A stretch of 64,000 nucleotides of DNA from Bremia lactucae (Eukaryota > Oomycota > Peronosporomycetes > Peronosporales > Peronosporaceae), in the NCBI RefSeq assembly GCF_004359215.1, contig NC_090610.1, positions 15,082,324 to 15,146,323 on the forward strand. Direction: 5' to 3'. Position 1 is the first letter of the stretch. Every line of letters starts with the position of its first letter. Positions 43,480-53,099 of this stretch are shown here, in pieces. The notes beneath the pieces were generated by a model, which saw nothing but the letters and a program-made list of their open reading frames with translations, was not told the origin of the DNA and did no database searches. The translations under genes were made by a program, and so were the position numbers.

Positions 43480-44580
43480 TAGCACTTTGTAGTTCGTCCG
43501 TTTCGCGTGATAGCTACTCCTTTCTAAGTGACATAGAAAGGAGTGCGGTCAAACGAATGAGTTCGACCGTAGGGAACGATGCCATCTTGGCCATGCTGTC
43601 CGATTTTGACAAAGATGCCCTCTATTTATCATCGCCAAGTTCATACACATGAACATGACGAGGCGAAGGAGAAGGTAGCCTTGCTTAATCCGCAAGGCTC
43701 TCAACAGGCAGAATTGTTGAGGTTACAACAAGTACAGAACCCTGTACCTGGGATGACGCACACGCGTCGTCCGGAAACCTGAAAGATTGACATCTCTAAG
43801 TATAGGGGAGTCGAAGAAGACTCTCTCTTGAGATGGTTTGTCGAGTTGGACGATGCATTAAGGGCACGTCACATCGTCGACGAGCAAATGCAAGTCGCAT
43901 TCGCTCAATCAGATTAGGCAGGTCGCTCCAAAACTTGGGCATTGAGCCTTACGTTGCGCGACCCATACGTCTTTGGGTCGCTATAGGCTTTTAAAGCCCG
44001 GCTCAAACAGACGTTTGAACCGCCAAGGGCTGAGTTCAGAGCTCGTTCAGAGCTTCTGAAACTTAAGCAAGGCAAGCGTGATGTTCACGCATATTTTCAG
44101 CACATACGACTCTTAGCGAGTTGTATAACAAATAACATAGTCCAAGAACACACGTTGATTACGGTGTTCATGCAAGGTCTTACGGATGGTCCCGTAAAGA
44201 CCCACCTGTTCCGCTTGGGACTGGATACGCTTCAAGAAGCAACATCCGTTGCGGAATAGAAGGATTTTAAGCTTGAGACAGGCTTAAGCTAGTTCGTCAT
44301 CGTATCGTCCTCCATGACGACACGATTTAGGAAGTCCAGAGCACATGGACCTCTCTTACATCGAAAGCGAGAGACCTCGCTTTTCAAACAACAAGCGATT
44401 GCAGAAAAATGCAATCGCTGTCAAAAGTTAGGACACTATGCTAATAATCGTAGTGCTTCACGCCCAGTACCGAGAGGTACTGACCATAAATATGGACCTA
44501 ATGCCAAAAAGGGCAACGGTCGCGGGTCCGACGTTGTTGCGAAATCGCAACAGCGAAGCGGACCGCCAAAAAAACGGTCG
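43480..44580 (+). pseudogene. gag of B3
   Basis: Capsid and nucleocapsid region spread over several frames. Recognisable parts are Y-R-G-V-E-E-D-S-L-L-R-W-F-V-E-L-D-D-A (about 43800), F-A-Q-S-D and K-T-W-A-L-S-L (43910), V-H-A-Y-F-Q-H-I-R-L-L-A (44090) and the knuckle C-N-R-C-Q-K-L-G-H-Y-A-N-N-R (44410), in which Arg replaces the last Cys. Stops occur at 43780, 43917 and 44258. Confidence 0.8.
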
Positions 44581-44689
44581 GGGTCAATAGGGGCGCAACG
44601 CCCTACTGATCCAGCAACCTCAAGAGAATTTGCAAATCTCTTGACTAAAGTTGCTCCAGACACACAATCATTATGTGTCTTTGCACCTG

Positions 44690-45590
44690 GTGATGACGTA
44701 TTCCTCATCACCTTGAGATTAAAAGTGGCAAATAATTTGTCACTTAGAGCCCTAGTGGACTGTGAAGCGTCGAAAACCTTTATTCGCCGCCAGTCGCTAG
44801 ATCAACGAGGATGACAGTGCGTCTAGCGACAGGCGCATCAAAAACAGTGATGAAACGTGTGGTGAAATTTCACTACACTTTAAGAGATTTACTGTACGAT
44901 GATGATTTCATCGTACTGGATTTGGATGACAAATTTGATGTCATCCTAGGTTTACCCTTGGCTCAAAAATTTGAGCCAAGAAACAGCTGGCAGCATCGAT
45001 CCGTAAAGATGCATGCCACTTGTTCATCAGATGACCATCTGATGAACGTCTTGGAGCGTCCACAAGCGTGGGGATGTACTACGAGTGAGTGCGATGGACT
45101 CACTTGTGGTACGCTCGTTAGTACGACTGCACAAGATCGCAGTGTGAAAACTTATCACACTATGGAGTCAGCTGCTGGCGGCTGTGTAAATGCAAAGGCA
45201 GCGCCGAAGGTCCACCACTCGAAAGAGTCGAGTGGATTTAGACATGAATGTATGCCTAGCGGGCGACATCCAAGGAAGATACCGGTTGCCCAAAAGGGAC
45301 AACACGATGATCTTAGGTCGAGTAGAGAGTCGACCGTAGAGGACCCGACTGTGATAGCACAATCACAGTCGGAAGACGTTGTGGGAATATGTACCACGTA
45401 CTTGAGTGAAATCTCCTCAAATTATAATGCTGAAGTGACTAGACTTCAGCATCCCGAGGGATTGATCCCTCGGCAGCCTGTGGATAAATCTCAGGAAGAA
45501 ACCGATACATGGAAAGTCTTGGTTACTGACGGATTAAGAATAGATGCTTATACTCTTGATCTATATGCGCCTCCGAAGTAGCTTCGGAGA
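44690..45590 (+). pseudogene. protease and acidic spacer of B3
   Basis: The active-site segment reads L-V-D-C-E-A-S-K-T-F-I-R-R, with Glu replacing Gly, and ends at a stop immediately before M-T-V-R-L-A-T-G-A-S (44811). Both faults are identical in B2. The frame 44811-45581 continues through V-I-L-G-L-P-L-A-Q-K and a long acidic spacer, ending at a stop just after L-Y-A-P-P-K. Confidence 0.85.
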
Positions 45591-46790
45591 TAACTCAATT
45601 ACCAACCCTAGAACCTAAGCGGTTCTTGTAGATCCGAATGGTGGTAAAATCAAGCAGATCTGCATACTCGTCACAGAGGACGATTACGTAACCAACACAC
45701 GGTCAGCGGTAATTTTTGCAGAGGACGAACGGGCTCTCAGCATCTCATCGATGGATGAAAGTGTCCTCGATATGAAGACTCCGATTGAAAGATACACTAC
45801 TCAATCTTGGGAGTCACTCAAGACAAATCCTCTATACGAGGATTTAATCGAATTCAGGGATGTATTCCCTGAAGCAGTTCCATACGAGTTGCCTTAGGAT
45901 AAAGGCACTCGACATGAGATCAAGCTCAAACCGGGCTTGAAGTACTGTGTCATGAAGCAGTGGCCACTGCCTCGTGAACAAGTACTTGCGATCGATAAAA
46001 TTCTTTACCGATCGATTAAAAGCGGTCCATGTAAGAGAGTCAGCCTCCCCACATAGCTCTCCGACCTTCTGTGTGCAAAAAGCCACAGGAGGGTGGCGGA
46101 TAGTGCTCGCGTTCAAGAAACTGAATGCTGCAACGGTACTGGCTCAAACGCCAATACCTAGATAAGATGTAATCATAAATGGTATGTCTAAGAGCACGAT
46201 CCTTTCGTCTGTGGATCTGATGGATGGGTTATATCAACTCCTTATGCGTGAACATGACATCCCGTACACAGCAGTTAGCCCTCCCAGTAGGATGCTCTGA
46301 GAATGGTAGTGATACCACAGGGGCTTAGTAACGCCCATGCAAAAAAAAACTCAACAGATGTGTAACAAATCTGTTGAGACCGGTGCGGGATTTCGCACCG
46401 AGTTATTTCGACGATGTATTCGTCCATAGCCGGGCCATGGACGGTAAGACGGACGTGGGTGCTCATAAAACTCACGTTCGTCAGGTTCTTACACTTATGC
46501 GAGAGTATAAGTTGTACGCAAAATCTCAAGAAGTGTATAGTCGCCGCAAGCAAAATACAACTTCTTGGGTGCGTCGTCGATACACACGGCGAGGGCCCTG
46601 ATTCCGAAAATATCATGTAATTACCGACTGGCCACTTCCAGTCGATGTCGAGGGACTTAGAAGGTTCCTTGGATTAGCGGCGTACTTGCACAAGTTCTTC
46701 CGCAAATATGCTGATATGACAGTTCATCTCTCTCGTCTCTTGAAAATCAAACGAGAAATTATAATGGAACGCTGATTGTCAACTAAAGCT
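45591..46790 (+). pseudogene. reverse transcriptase of B3
   Basis: RT coding sequence with many indels: E-F-R-D-V-F-P-E-A-V-P (45850), S-P-T-F-C-V-Q-K-A-T-G-G-W-R-I-V (46060), the F-D-D-V-F-V-H-S-R-A-M catalytic loop (46410) and thumb sequence near 46540-46700. No frame exceeds 75 residues. Confidence 0.82.
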
Positions 46791-47515
46791 TGATGCAATC
46801 GCCCATCTTGGCGATTGCAGATCAACACAGACCATTCCATGTAGTCTGTGACGCCAGCGATTTCGCAATCGGCTGCGCATTAATGCAATACGATACATAC
46901 GGCGTGGAGCGTGTCGTCTGTTACCAATCGCGTCAGCTGCAACCATCTGAACGTAATTACCCAGTGCATGACAAGGAACTCCTTGCCATGAAATATGCAT
47001 TGGCTAGATTTAGGGTCTACCTCCTCGGAGATAGACCGTTTATCGTGTATACGGACCATGTGTCATTACGCACGGCGGTCAATAGCCCACACCTCTCGCA
47101 AAGAATGGCGAGGTGGCTATCCTTCTTCGCGGAGTATAATTTCTCCGTCGAATATAAACCAGGACGACTTAATGTCGTCGCTGATGCGTTATCACGCCGA
47201 CAATTCGAGTCAGTAGTGCACTCCAACAGTGAAATTAATCCTACTGCTGCAACACTCACTACGAGTGTTCCGTCATCAACCTTAGTTGATAACATAAAGA
47301 AAGCCTACACAGAAGATAAGGACCTTCTACGTTTGCTGGATCATTTAATGAATTCATCCGATAAATCCTATAAAGATCGACCGGCTCTATATCGATCGTC
47401 ATCCGATCGATACACAACACGTAACGGCTTATTGTATTACACAGCCGTTACCGGCGACACCCCACGTGTCGACGTCCCAAATCACAATGATTTGCGCTTG
47501 CGCATCATGTATTAG
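46790..47515 (+). pseudogene. RNase H and integrase zinc-domain start of B3
   Basis: An intact 241-residue stretch of the polyprotein. RNase H motifs are C-D-A-S-D-F-A-I-G-C-A-L-M-Q, Y-P-V-H-D-K-E-L-L-A-M-K-Y-A-L and I-V-Y-T-D-H-V-S-L-R-T-A, ending V-V-A-D-A-L-S-R-R. It continues into the tether to integrase (N-G-L-L-Y-Y-T-A-V). It shows which residues B2 has lost. A stop at 47513 ends it inside the zinc-binding domain. Confidence 0.9.
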
Positions 47516-48740
47516 TGTCACGATGCTCCAATAAGTGGACATTGTGGACGTGAGAAGACTTACCTCACGGTAAGTCGCGACTTTTACTGGCCCCGCCAGT
47601 ATCAGTTCGTGCGCAAGTACATTCGTGCTTGCGAGGTATGTCAACGGGTGAAGCCTAGCCGTTTATCCCGTGCACCTCTCCAACCTCTTATACTTCCAAT
47701 AAAATGGTGGCAGTCCGTATCGATGGACTTCGTCTTCGGATTTCCCGAGCACGACCACAAAAACAAAGTAATCCTTGTTTTTGTAGACAGATTCAGCAAG
47801 ATGGTACATCTTGCTGCAGTACCAGAGTCGATTACGGCTCCGGGTTGAGCCCGTGTCTTTACCGACACTGTTTTAAAACTGCATGAATTACCCCGTGAAC
47901 TGGTCTCGGCTAGAGATCCACGGTTCACGTCGGAGTTTTGGCAATCCGTGTTCCGAGAGATCGGAACACGGCTGACTAATGCGAGGATGGCGTAAGCCAT
48001 TCACGGAGAACGTGTATTCGCCATCACTAATTCGATGCATGCATTGTAGACGCATGCATCGAATTAGTGATGGCGAATTCGACTATCGGTAAAACTCGCT
48101 CCATATCGGATACGATTGGACGTAACTTTGGAGTATCTCTCCGAGGACGCGATTTACGCGTTCTGTTTGACCATCCGTTTCTGGATGGTCGGATGTTGAC
48201 ACCCACCCAATTAGAGGGATCCTATAGTTTAAGGGGGGGGTGGTGGTGGACTCGCACGAGCAAAACCATTTCTGGCTCACGCTCATCACGCGTCGAAGTT
48301 TTTACGATGCGAATGATGTCGATGTCGAAGCAATCGACATCGAAGATGAGTAAAATCTCATGGCAGTGCGCACAAATCGCACAGAAAAAGACAAAATAAA
48401 TGAGTCAGCGGAGATTTTTTCTGCTGGCTCGAGAATCAGTAATCCGTTTCATAGTGGATTCCATTGCCAACGTAGTGGACCGTCAGAAACGGAACGCAGA
48501 CAAACATAAAGGAAGAGCAAACGTTCTTTCATTTGAAATTAACGACCTAGTACTACTCTCAATAGTAAACTTACCTAAGCTTGTAGTCACAAATTTGGGT
48601 AGCAGTATGCTACTACCCAAGTTCATTGAGGAGAGGCAATGCATACACAACAAAATTGCCACGTAGGATGCGAACGCATCCTACGTTTTACATTGGTCGG
48701 CTCCGCCCGTAATATCAGTACGCGGTTTCTCCCGAGGACG
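47516..48740 (+). pseudogene. integrase of B3 with an inverted core segment
   Basis: The zinc-binding end C-E-V-C-Q-R-V-K-P and the core up to G-T-R-L-T-N are on the plus strand (47570-47980). The next 222 bp (47981-48202) are inverted and encode D-H-P-E-T-D-G-Q-T-E-R-V-N-R-V-L-G on the minus strand. After 48203 the plus strand resumes with T-Q-L-E-G-S, as in B2. The C-terminal part includes F-L-L-A-R-E-S-V-I-R-F and L-L-P-K-F-I-E, and a deletion has removed the Gly-Pro-Phe of the GPY/F module. Confidence 0.87.
47981..48202 (-). pseudogene. inverted segment of the B3 integrase, with a nested palindrome
   Basis: The reverse complement of this block follows B2 (30087-30276) from TGTCAACATCCGA to GGCTTACGCCATCCTCGC. 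Inside it, ATTCGCCATCACTAATTCGATGCATGC is repeated in inverted form 9 bp away (48018-48076), making a near-perfect hairpin that B2 lacks. Confidence 0.88.
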
Positions 48741-48799
48741 GATCTGACCACCCTTTTCAAGAATCCCTAAAAGATTGTTGCGGTCAAATAAAGATTCTC

Positions 48800-49300
48800 A
48801 TGCTAAATCTGGAGATTTTTATGTCGGGTGCGAAGAGCGATGAGCTGACGACAGATCATCACGAAGAGCGTGATAATTTCGTTCGTACTCCAACATGGAG
48901 TACCCACTCTTCGAACGGTCTTCCAACCGTTCGATATGGTGAGCCTGCACCGTCTGCTCTAACGAGCGACGCCTATCGCGCTCGTGATCAAGTCTTTTCT
49001 CCAAATCATGAAAGAAGGTTTCGAGTTTGTCGATCTTCGACTCTAGATGCGACCCATGTGTCGGATCTAATTTCCCCTCCTCCGTCACAACCATTGGTGG
49101 ATTTTTATGGTGGTCAACGTTTCCGTGTGGAACGTTTTCATAACCACCGTGATGCGAAGGGGCAGCGAACGAGTTACCTTGTTCGCTGGCGCGGTTCTCC
49201 ACCTTCACATGACAGCTGGGAGCCTCGTTTCCCAGCTGATTGTTGACGTTGAGGGCCTCGTCCGTTAGTATGACGAGACCCATCCGACGGATCAGAAACT
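48800..49300 (+). pseudogene. integrase linker and chromodomain of B3
   Basis: A 148-residue frame (48800-49246) has a low-complexity linker followed by a chromodomain: Q-R-F-R-V-E-R-F-H-N-H-R, R-T-S-Y-L-V-R-W-R-G-S-P-P-S-H-D-S-W-E-P-R. Two of the three aromatic-cage positions look conserved (Tyr of S-Y-L-V-R-W and Trp of S-W-E-P). A D-V-E-G-L-V-R-Q-Y-D-like tail follows the stop at 49246. Chromodomains of this type bind histone marks and influence target choice. Confidence 0.85.
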
Positions 49301-50060
49301 TCATCGGAAAACACGCACCCCTGGCGCATGTAAATAGATTGTTTAAAGTCAATCGCATCGCGCATCTTGTCTTTGACATTGCTAATGAACGCGCTCCATG
49401 CTTGCACAAGCGAGACTTTATCTCGCTTATTGTTGCCACTGTATCATCGATGCTTGAAAAAAGCATCGAGATAAAAATCTTCCTCAGCGCGAAAGTTCTT
49501 CGCGCTGGGATCAAGGCCATGTAGCTTTGTCGCGATAAATAAGGGATATTTATTGTGAGGAGAAGTCTCTCCAGACAAGCTATTAATTAGTTGTTTGGGC
49601 AAAAGCCACGGCGGCTTCTTCTCAGGGGCAAGACGAGACATTTAGTGTTTACGATCCCCTGTACCCACCGAAGAAGAGGTACCACAAGAACTTTTATCAC
49701 GTTAACTTACGCCATCGTCGTCACCACGCACAGAAATATGTGCGGGTGACGGCACGGGAGACGGTGCTGGCGATGAGGAATCATCCTCATCGTCGGAACC
49801 GAACATGGTTTAGCGAATGCTACCTGCACGTCCACTCGAATGAGCCCCCTCATTCGAAGGCTCATAGTCAGCCGTCTGACGATGATCAGATGACTGTTCT
49901 GTCCTCCCCGAGTCGGCCATTTCGTCCGACTCGCATTCGTAGTCGACCTCCAAAGAGGGGTCGCATTCACGTGGTGTATCACAACGTGCACCCGCAACAT
50001 TTAGAATTGCGGGAGAAGATGACACTACAGCAGACGGAACGTCTGCCGCAAGAGACAATA
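48819..50060 (-). pseudogene. antisense accessory coding region of B3
   Basis: Minus-strand coding sequence from about 50060 down to 48819, extending far beyond the sense chromodomain into DNA with no sense gene. In order: an acidic Ser-rich part with D-P-S-L-E-V-D-Y-E-C-E-S (49810-50058), a start M-S-R-L-A-P-E-K-K-P-P-W-L-L-P (49641) with F-I-A-T-K-L-H-G-L-D-P and D-F-Y-L-D-A-F-F-K-H-R, then Q-A-W-S-A-F-I-S-N-V (49174-49407), and finally a coiled-coil end with K-L-E-T-F-F-H-D-L-E-K-R-L (48819-49200). Two or three frameshifts interrupt it. B2, C3, E and F carry related pieces. No known family; see findings. Confidence 0.5.
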
Positions 50061-50233
50061 ATGCCTCGCCCGCGGCTGCATGAACCGCAGTCGAAGGCGC
50101 ATGGATCTATAAGCCATGCGATAGAATTAAAATGATGCTTCTGACCAATCATCATCGTTTTCGATTAGGTGGTCTTATAGTGACCACTTTATCAAATGAC
50201 AGTCAGAGTGATTGTCGTTTGAGGGAGGGGTGA

Positions 50234-50672
50234 TGTAACGGGGGGTATCCTTACATGCAATTAATACTTAAATGTTGTTAATTAATATATCATTTAAAAG
50301 CTAGATAATATTTGGAGAATATTACTTAACATTGTAATATTCTAAAAGCTTATCCATTGGTAGATATAGACCATTATATCGACTTTCTCCGCGGTCCAGT
50401 CAGCGCTGGACGCGCGCGTAGAGAAAGTAAGATAAGACTTTGTTATATGTTTTGTATTAGTTTATAATTAAGTTGGTATTAAGTAGATAGACAAAAAGAA
50501 CTTAATTATATTAATACAGTTTTTAATTAACCCTCTTCAAAGCAAGTGATTAAACGAGATTCTTTCTCTGTTCGTACTAGTGTACGTGAAGTGACGTGAG
50601 GCACCACTCGCACTGAGGCAGTGCGAAGTGGACTTGTACTGAAGCAGTACAAGTCAGTAGTGCCCCGTTACA
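50234..50672 (+). repeat. 3' LTR of B3
   Basis: 439 bp, TGTAACGGGG to GTGCCCCGTTACA, preceded by the purine tract GAGGGAGGGGTGA. It differs from the 5' LTR at many scattered positions, so the insertion is not recent. Confidence 0.93.
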
Positions 50673-50759
50673 GAAATGATAGGTTGATTTGCATAGTCTG
50701 ATTGACTAATTGTATCAAATTTGTAATCAGAACTAAAGTCAAAAGAGTTTTGAATGGGG

Positions 50760-51335
50760 CAACCTATTACAAAAGCAGCTTTAGGTTTAATACATAAATT
50801 TATAAATATGTATGCAGCATCCGATTAGCGGATACTGCGATTCATTTATTATTGGTCCATAATATTAGGGTGCCAGAACCAGTAATATTAGCCAATGATA
50901 AGTCGACCTATATTTGAGTGGTACCCAACAGCAAGGAAAAAAATAACCATTACACCATAAGAGCATCGAGCCAAGATTCCGCACATCAATCTTTACTTAA
51001 ACTGATCAACATCGTCAGTATGCTTCTGTCATCAATATCGGTGGCTCTGGCGAATAAGACCACATTTTTCTCGGGTCCAAAAATGAAAACCTTTTTAAAG
51101 AGTCTACATGCTCCGGCTTACACTATAAAGCTTTGAGGAAACGCTCTATTTATAACGGAAAATCGACTCTGTATTTTTATTTTAGTTTTAATTTCGTACA
51201 AAGTTAAAAAAATTGAACTTTGTACGAAATTAAAACTAAAATAAAAATACAGAGTCGATTTTCCGTTATAAATAGAGCGCTTCCTCAAAGCTTTATAGTG
51301 TAAGCCGGAGCATGTAGACTTTCCTCACCTCACCA
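50760..51335 (+). repeat. 5' LTR of F, rearranged
   Basis: It shares with the 3' LTR the blocks AACCTATTA, GATTAGCGGATACTGCG, TATTTGAGTGGTACCCAA and AATAGAGCGCTTCCTCAAAG in the same order. Between the last two it carries extra sequence and a 105-bp inverted duplication (51101-51320). The expected terminal CCCCGTTACA is absent. Confidence 0.65.
51101..51320. repeat. 105-bp near-perfect palindrome with 10-bp spacer
   Basis: Arms 51101-51205 and 51216-51320 are reverse complements with a single mismatch; the spacer is AAAAAAATTG. The right arm has the orientation found in the 3' LTR of F (about 57620-57712), so the left arm is the added inverted copy. Confidence 0.95.
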
Positions 51336-51760
51336 TGGTGGAGTGGCAGGGACTACACCGCCTCGCGTCGGTGTCTGGAGAGATCATCGTGACGTCGTTG
51401 CTGAGCACAGCGACGCCGGACCGACAGGGTGAGGTACCAAGTTCAGAGCCAATGGAGCTCGACTCAATCGAGAAAATCGTGGTCGCGGCAACCTTTAGAC
51501 CGCGACAGTCGCAGTTAAAATGCGATGAAGTGTATTCGATGCGGCGAAAAAGACCGCCATGCGGCTATTTGCCGCGCGCCCGCGTCGGTGGCCATAAACA
51601 CAGCCATCTCACGAGGAGGTGCTGTGTCGTCGACGGTTCCGCAAAAAAAACGAGCAATCCCAGTAGGCTCGAGGCGCCCTACTGGCAAAAGTGAACCCCG
51701 GGTGCCCCGGTGGAAGCTCAGGCTAACTAGCTCCAAAACGACTCATACTCACTTCAATGC
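51335..51760 (+). pseudogene. gag C-terminus of F with zinc knuckle
   Basis: The remaining end of gag reads S-E-P-M-E-L-D-S-I-E, a typical sequence before the nucleocapsid. A knuckle C-I-R-C-G-E-K-D-R-H-A-A-I-C follows (C-x2-C-x5-H-x3-C, slightly off the standard spacing), then R-R-P-T-G-K-S-E-P-R. A frameshift at about 51520 separates the two parts. The capsid core is deleted. Confidence 0.75.
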
Positions 51761-51779
51761 CGCCACCATGCGCGACGAG

Positions 51780-52110
51780 TCAAGACTGATCATCATCAGT
51801 CTCTTCGTTGCTAGAGTCAATCGACCACTGTGAATGTTGTTGGACTCTGGTGCCTCGATCAACTTCTTTTGTGCCTCCGGTTTTACCCTTCTCCCGTCGA
51901 CCATCACGGTTCAAGTGATATCATTGTCAAGCTTGCCGATGGCCAACCACAACGTGTTCCGCGCAAAACAGTTACTTTGCCAAACACTTTCGATGGCTTT
52001 GCGAGCAACGATGACTTTTGATTTACGAGATGAACTACGTATTCGGTTGCATTATTCGGATACCGTGGCTATGACAGTATCAGCCGTACATTAATCGGCT
52101 GTCTCGGTCC
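51780..52110 (+). pseudogene. protease of F
   Basis: Retropepsin remnant. The active site M-L-L-D-S-G-A-S-I-N-F-F is intact in one frame (51834), while V-K-L-A-D-G-Q-P-Q-R-V and F-V-V in the neighbouring frame (51830-52021) give the flap region. The frameshift prevents a complete enzyme. Confidence 0.75.
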
Positions 52111-52290
52111 GTCAAGCGCAGAAGCGGATATGATGTGAGCAAAGTATTTGATCACCTACTCGTTGCGGCGTCCGATTGGCCTCACATCAGGGTCGTGAAC
52201 GAACTCGCCCCGACTAGAAGTCAGCACACAGAGAGCGATGACCCTCTGTGTGCGGTATGTTCGGTCACGCTGATGGAGCCAAAGAACGAG

Positions 52291-52530
52291 GCGGTCAAAC
52301 AGAGGTCCCTGCATTTGATAACATCGGCTATGCAGAAACTGTCGATGTTAATTAATAGAATTAGTGATTTAATCATTTTTAATATTATTGATGTTTACTG
52401 ATATCAAACATATAATCAATAAAATTAAACAATTTTTGAAAAATAAAATTAAAAACCATCGCTTTTAATATAAAAAAATAAAGGCGGTCGAACAGACGTT
52501 TCCGCATATAACTGCATCGGCTTAGCAGCG
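52291..52530. repeat. AT-rich insert flanked by ~45-bp imperfect direct repeats
   Basis: GCGGTCAAACAGAGGTCCCT...CATCGGCTATGCAG (52291-52336) recurs as GCGGTCGAACAGACG...CATCGGCTTAGCAG (52482-52530). Between them lie about 145 bp of very AT-rich DNA unlike the surrounding element. Confidence 0.6.
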
Positions 52531-53099
52531 GTTTCCAATTACTACCGAGGTGGTCGTCGACAAGATTTCGCTTTTCATTGACGAGACTGAGCGCCCTGTA
52601 GGTCCGCCGATGAACGACGTGGTGAAGGCAGCGCTCTCACGTCTTGAGGGGGGATATCTCGCTGCGATAGCGACATGCCAGTCTCGAGCAGGTGCTCGAG
52701 ACGCAAAAGGACACGCAAGAACGGAGCACGCCAGTCTCCGAGACGACTATTGTCTCGTCAATTTAATATCAAGGACGTTTCCATAGTGACGTAATCCGTT
52801 CGCGTGCTTAATATGTCAAGAAGTCTCCAGATCGTGGCCGCTACATTGCGGTTGCGAGTCCTCTCTGCAAGGCTGAAGAAATCATATCCGTATCAACCTT
52901 ATCGTGAAAAGACTTTCTTCATGACCTTAGGGTAGGTGATAACGAGCAAGTATGCGTCATTTCAGCCGTCGAAACAGCTAGTGAACAGGTTTTAGAGGGC
53001 CGCCCAAAGAGTGCTGAGCCGAAAACAGCGCGAGAAGAACGCTTGGCGGCGCAGTTTCGCGATGCTGTTCGTGATTCGGGCAACCCTGTTTACAATCTC

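Larger units (their letters stand above)
43037..50672 (+). mobile_element. Ty3/gypsy element B3, full length with both LTRs
   Basis: A 7.6-kb element with LTRs 43037-43474 and 50234-50672, primer-binding site at 43477 (TGGTAGCAC), purine tract 50221-50233, and gag, protease, RT, RNase H, integrase and chromodomain in the usual Ty3/gypsy order. Flanking bases (ACACG and GAAAT) do not form a target duplication. The polyprotein is broken in gag, protease, RT and integrase. A 222-bp part of integrase is inverted, and an antisense coding region fills the space between chromodomain and 3' LTR. Confidence 0.92.

Noticed and set aside
49740..50135. 131-residue plus-strand frame after the B3 chromodomain
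   Set aside because: Arg/His/Pro-rich reading opposite to the acidic Ser-rich antisense frame; the minus strand has the motif shared with E.
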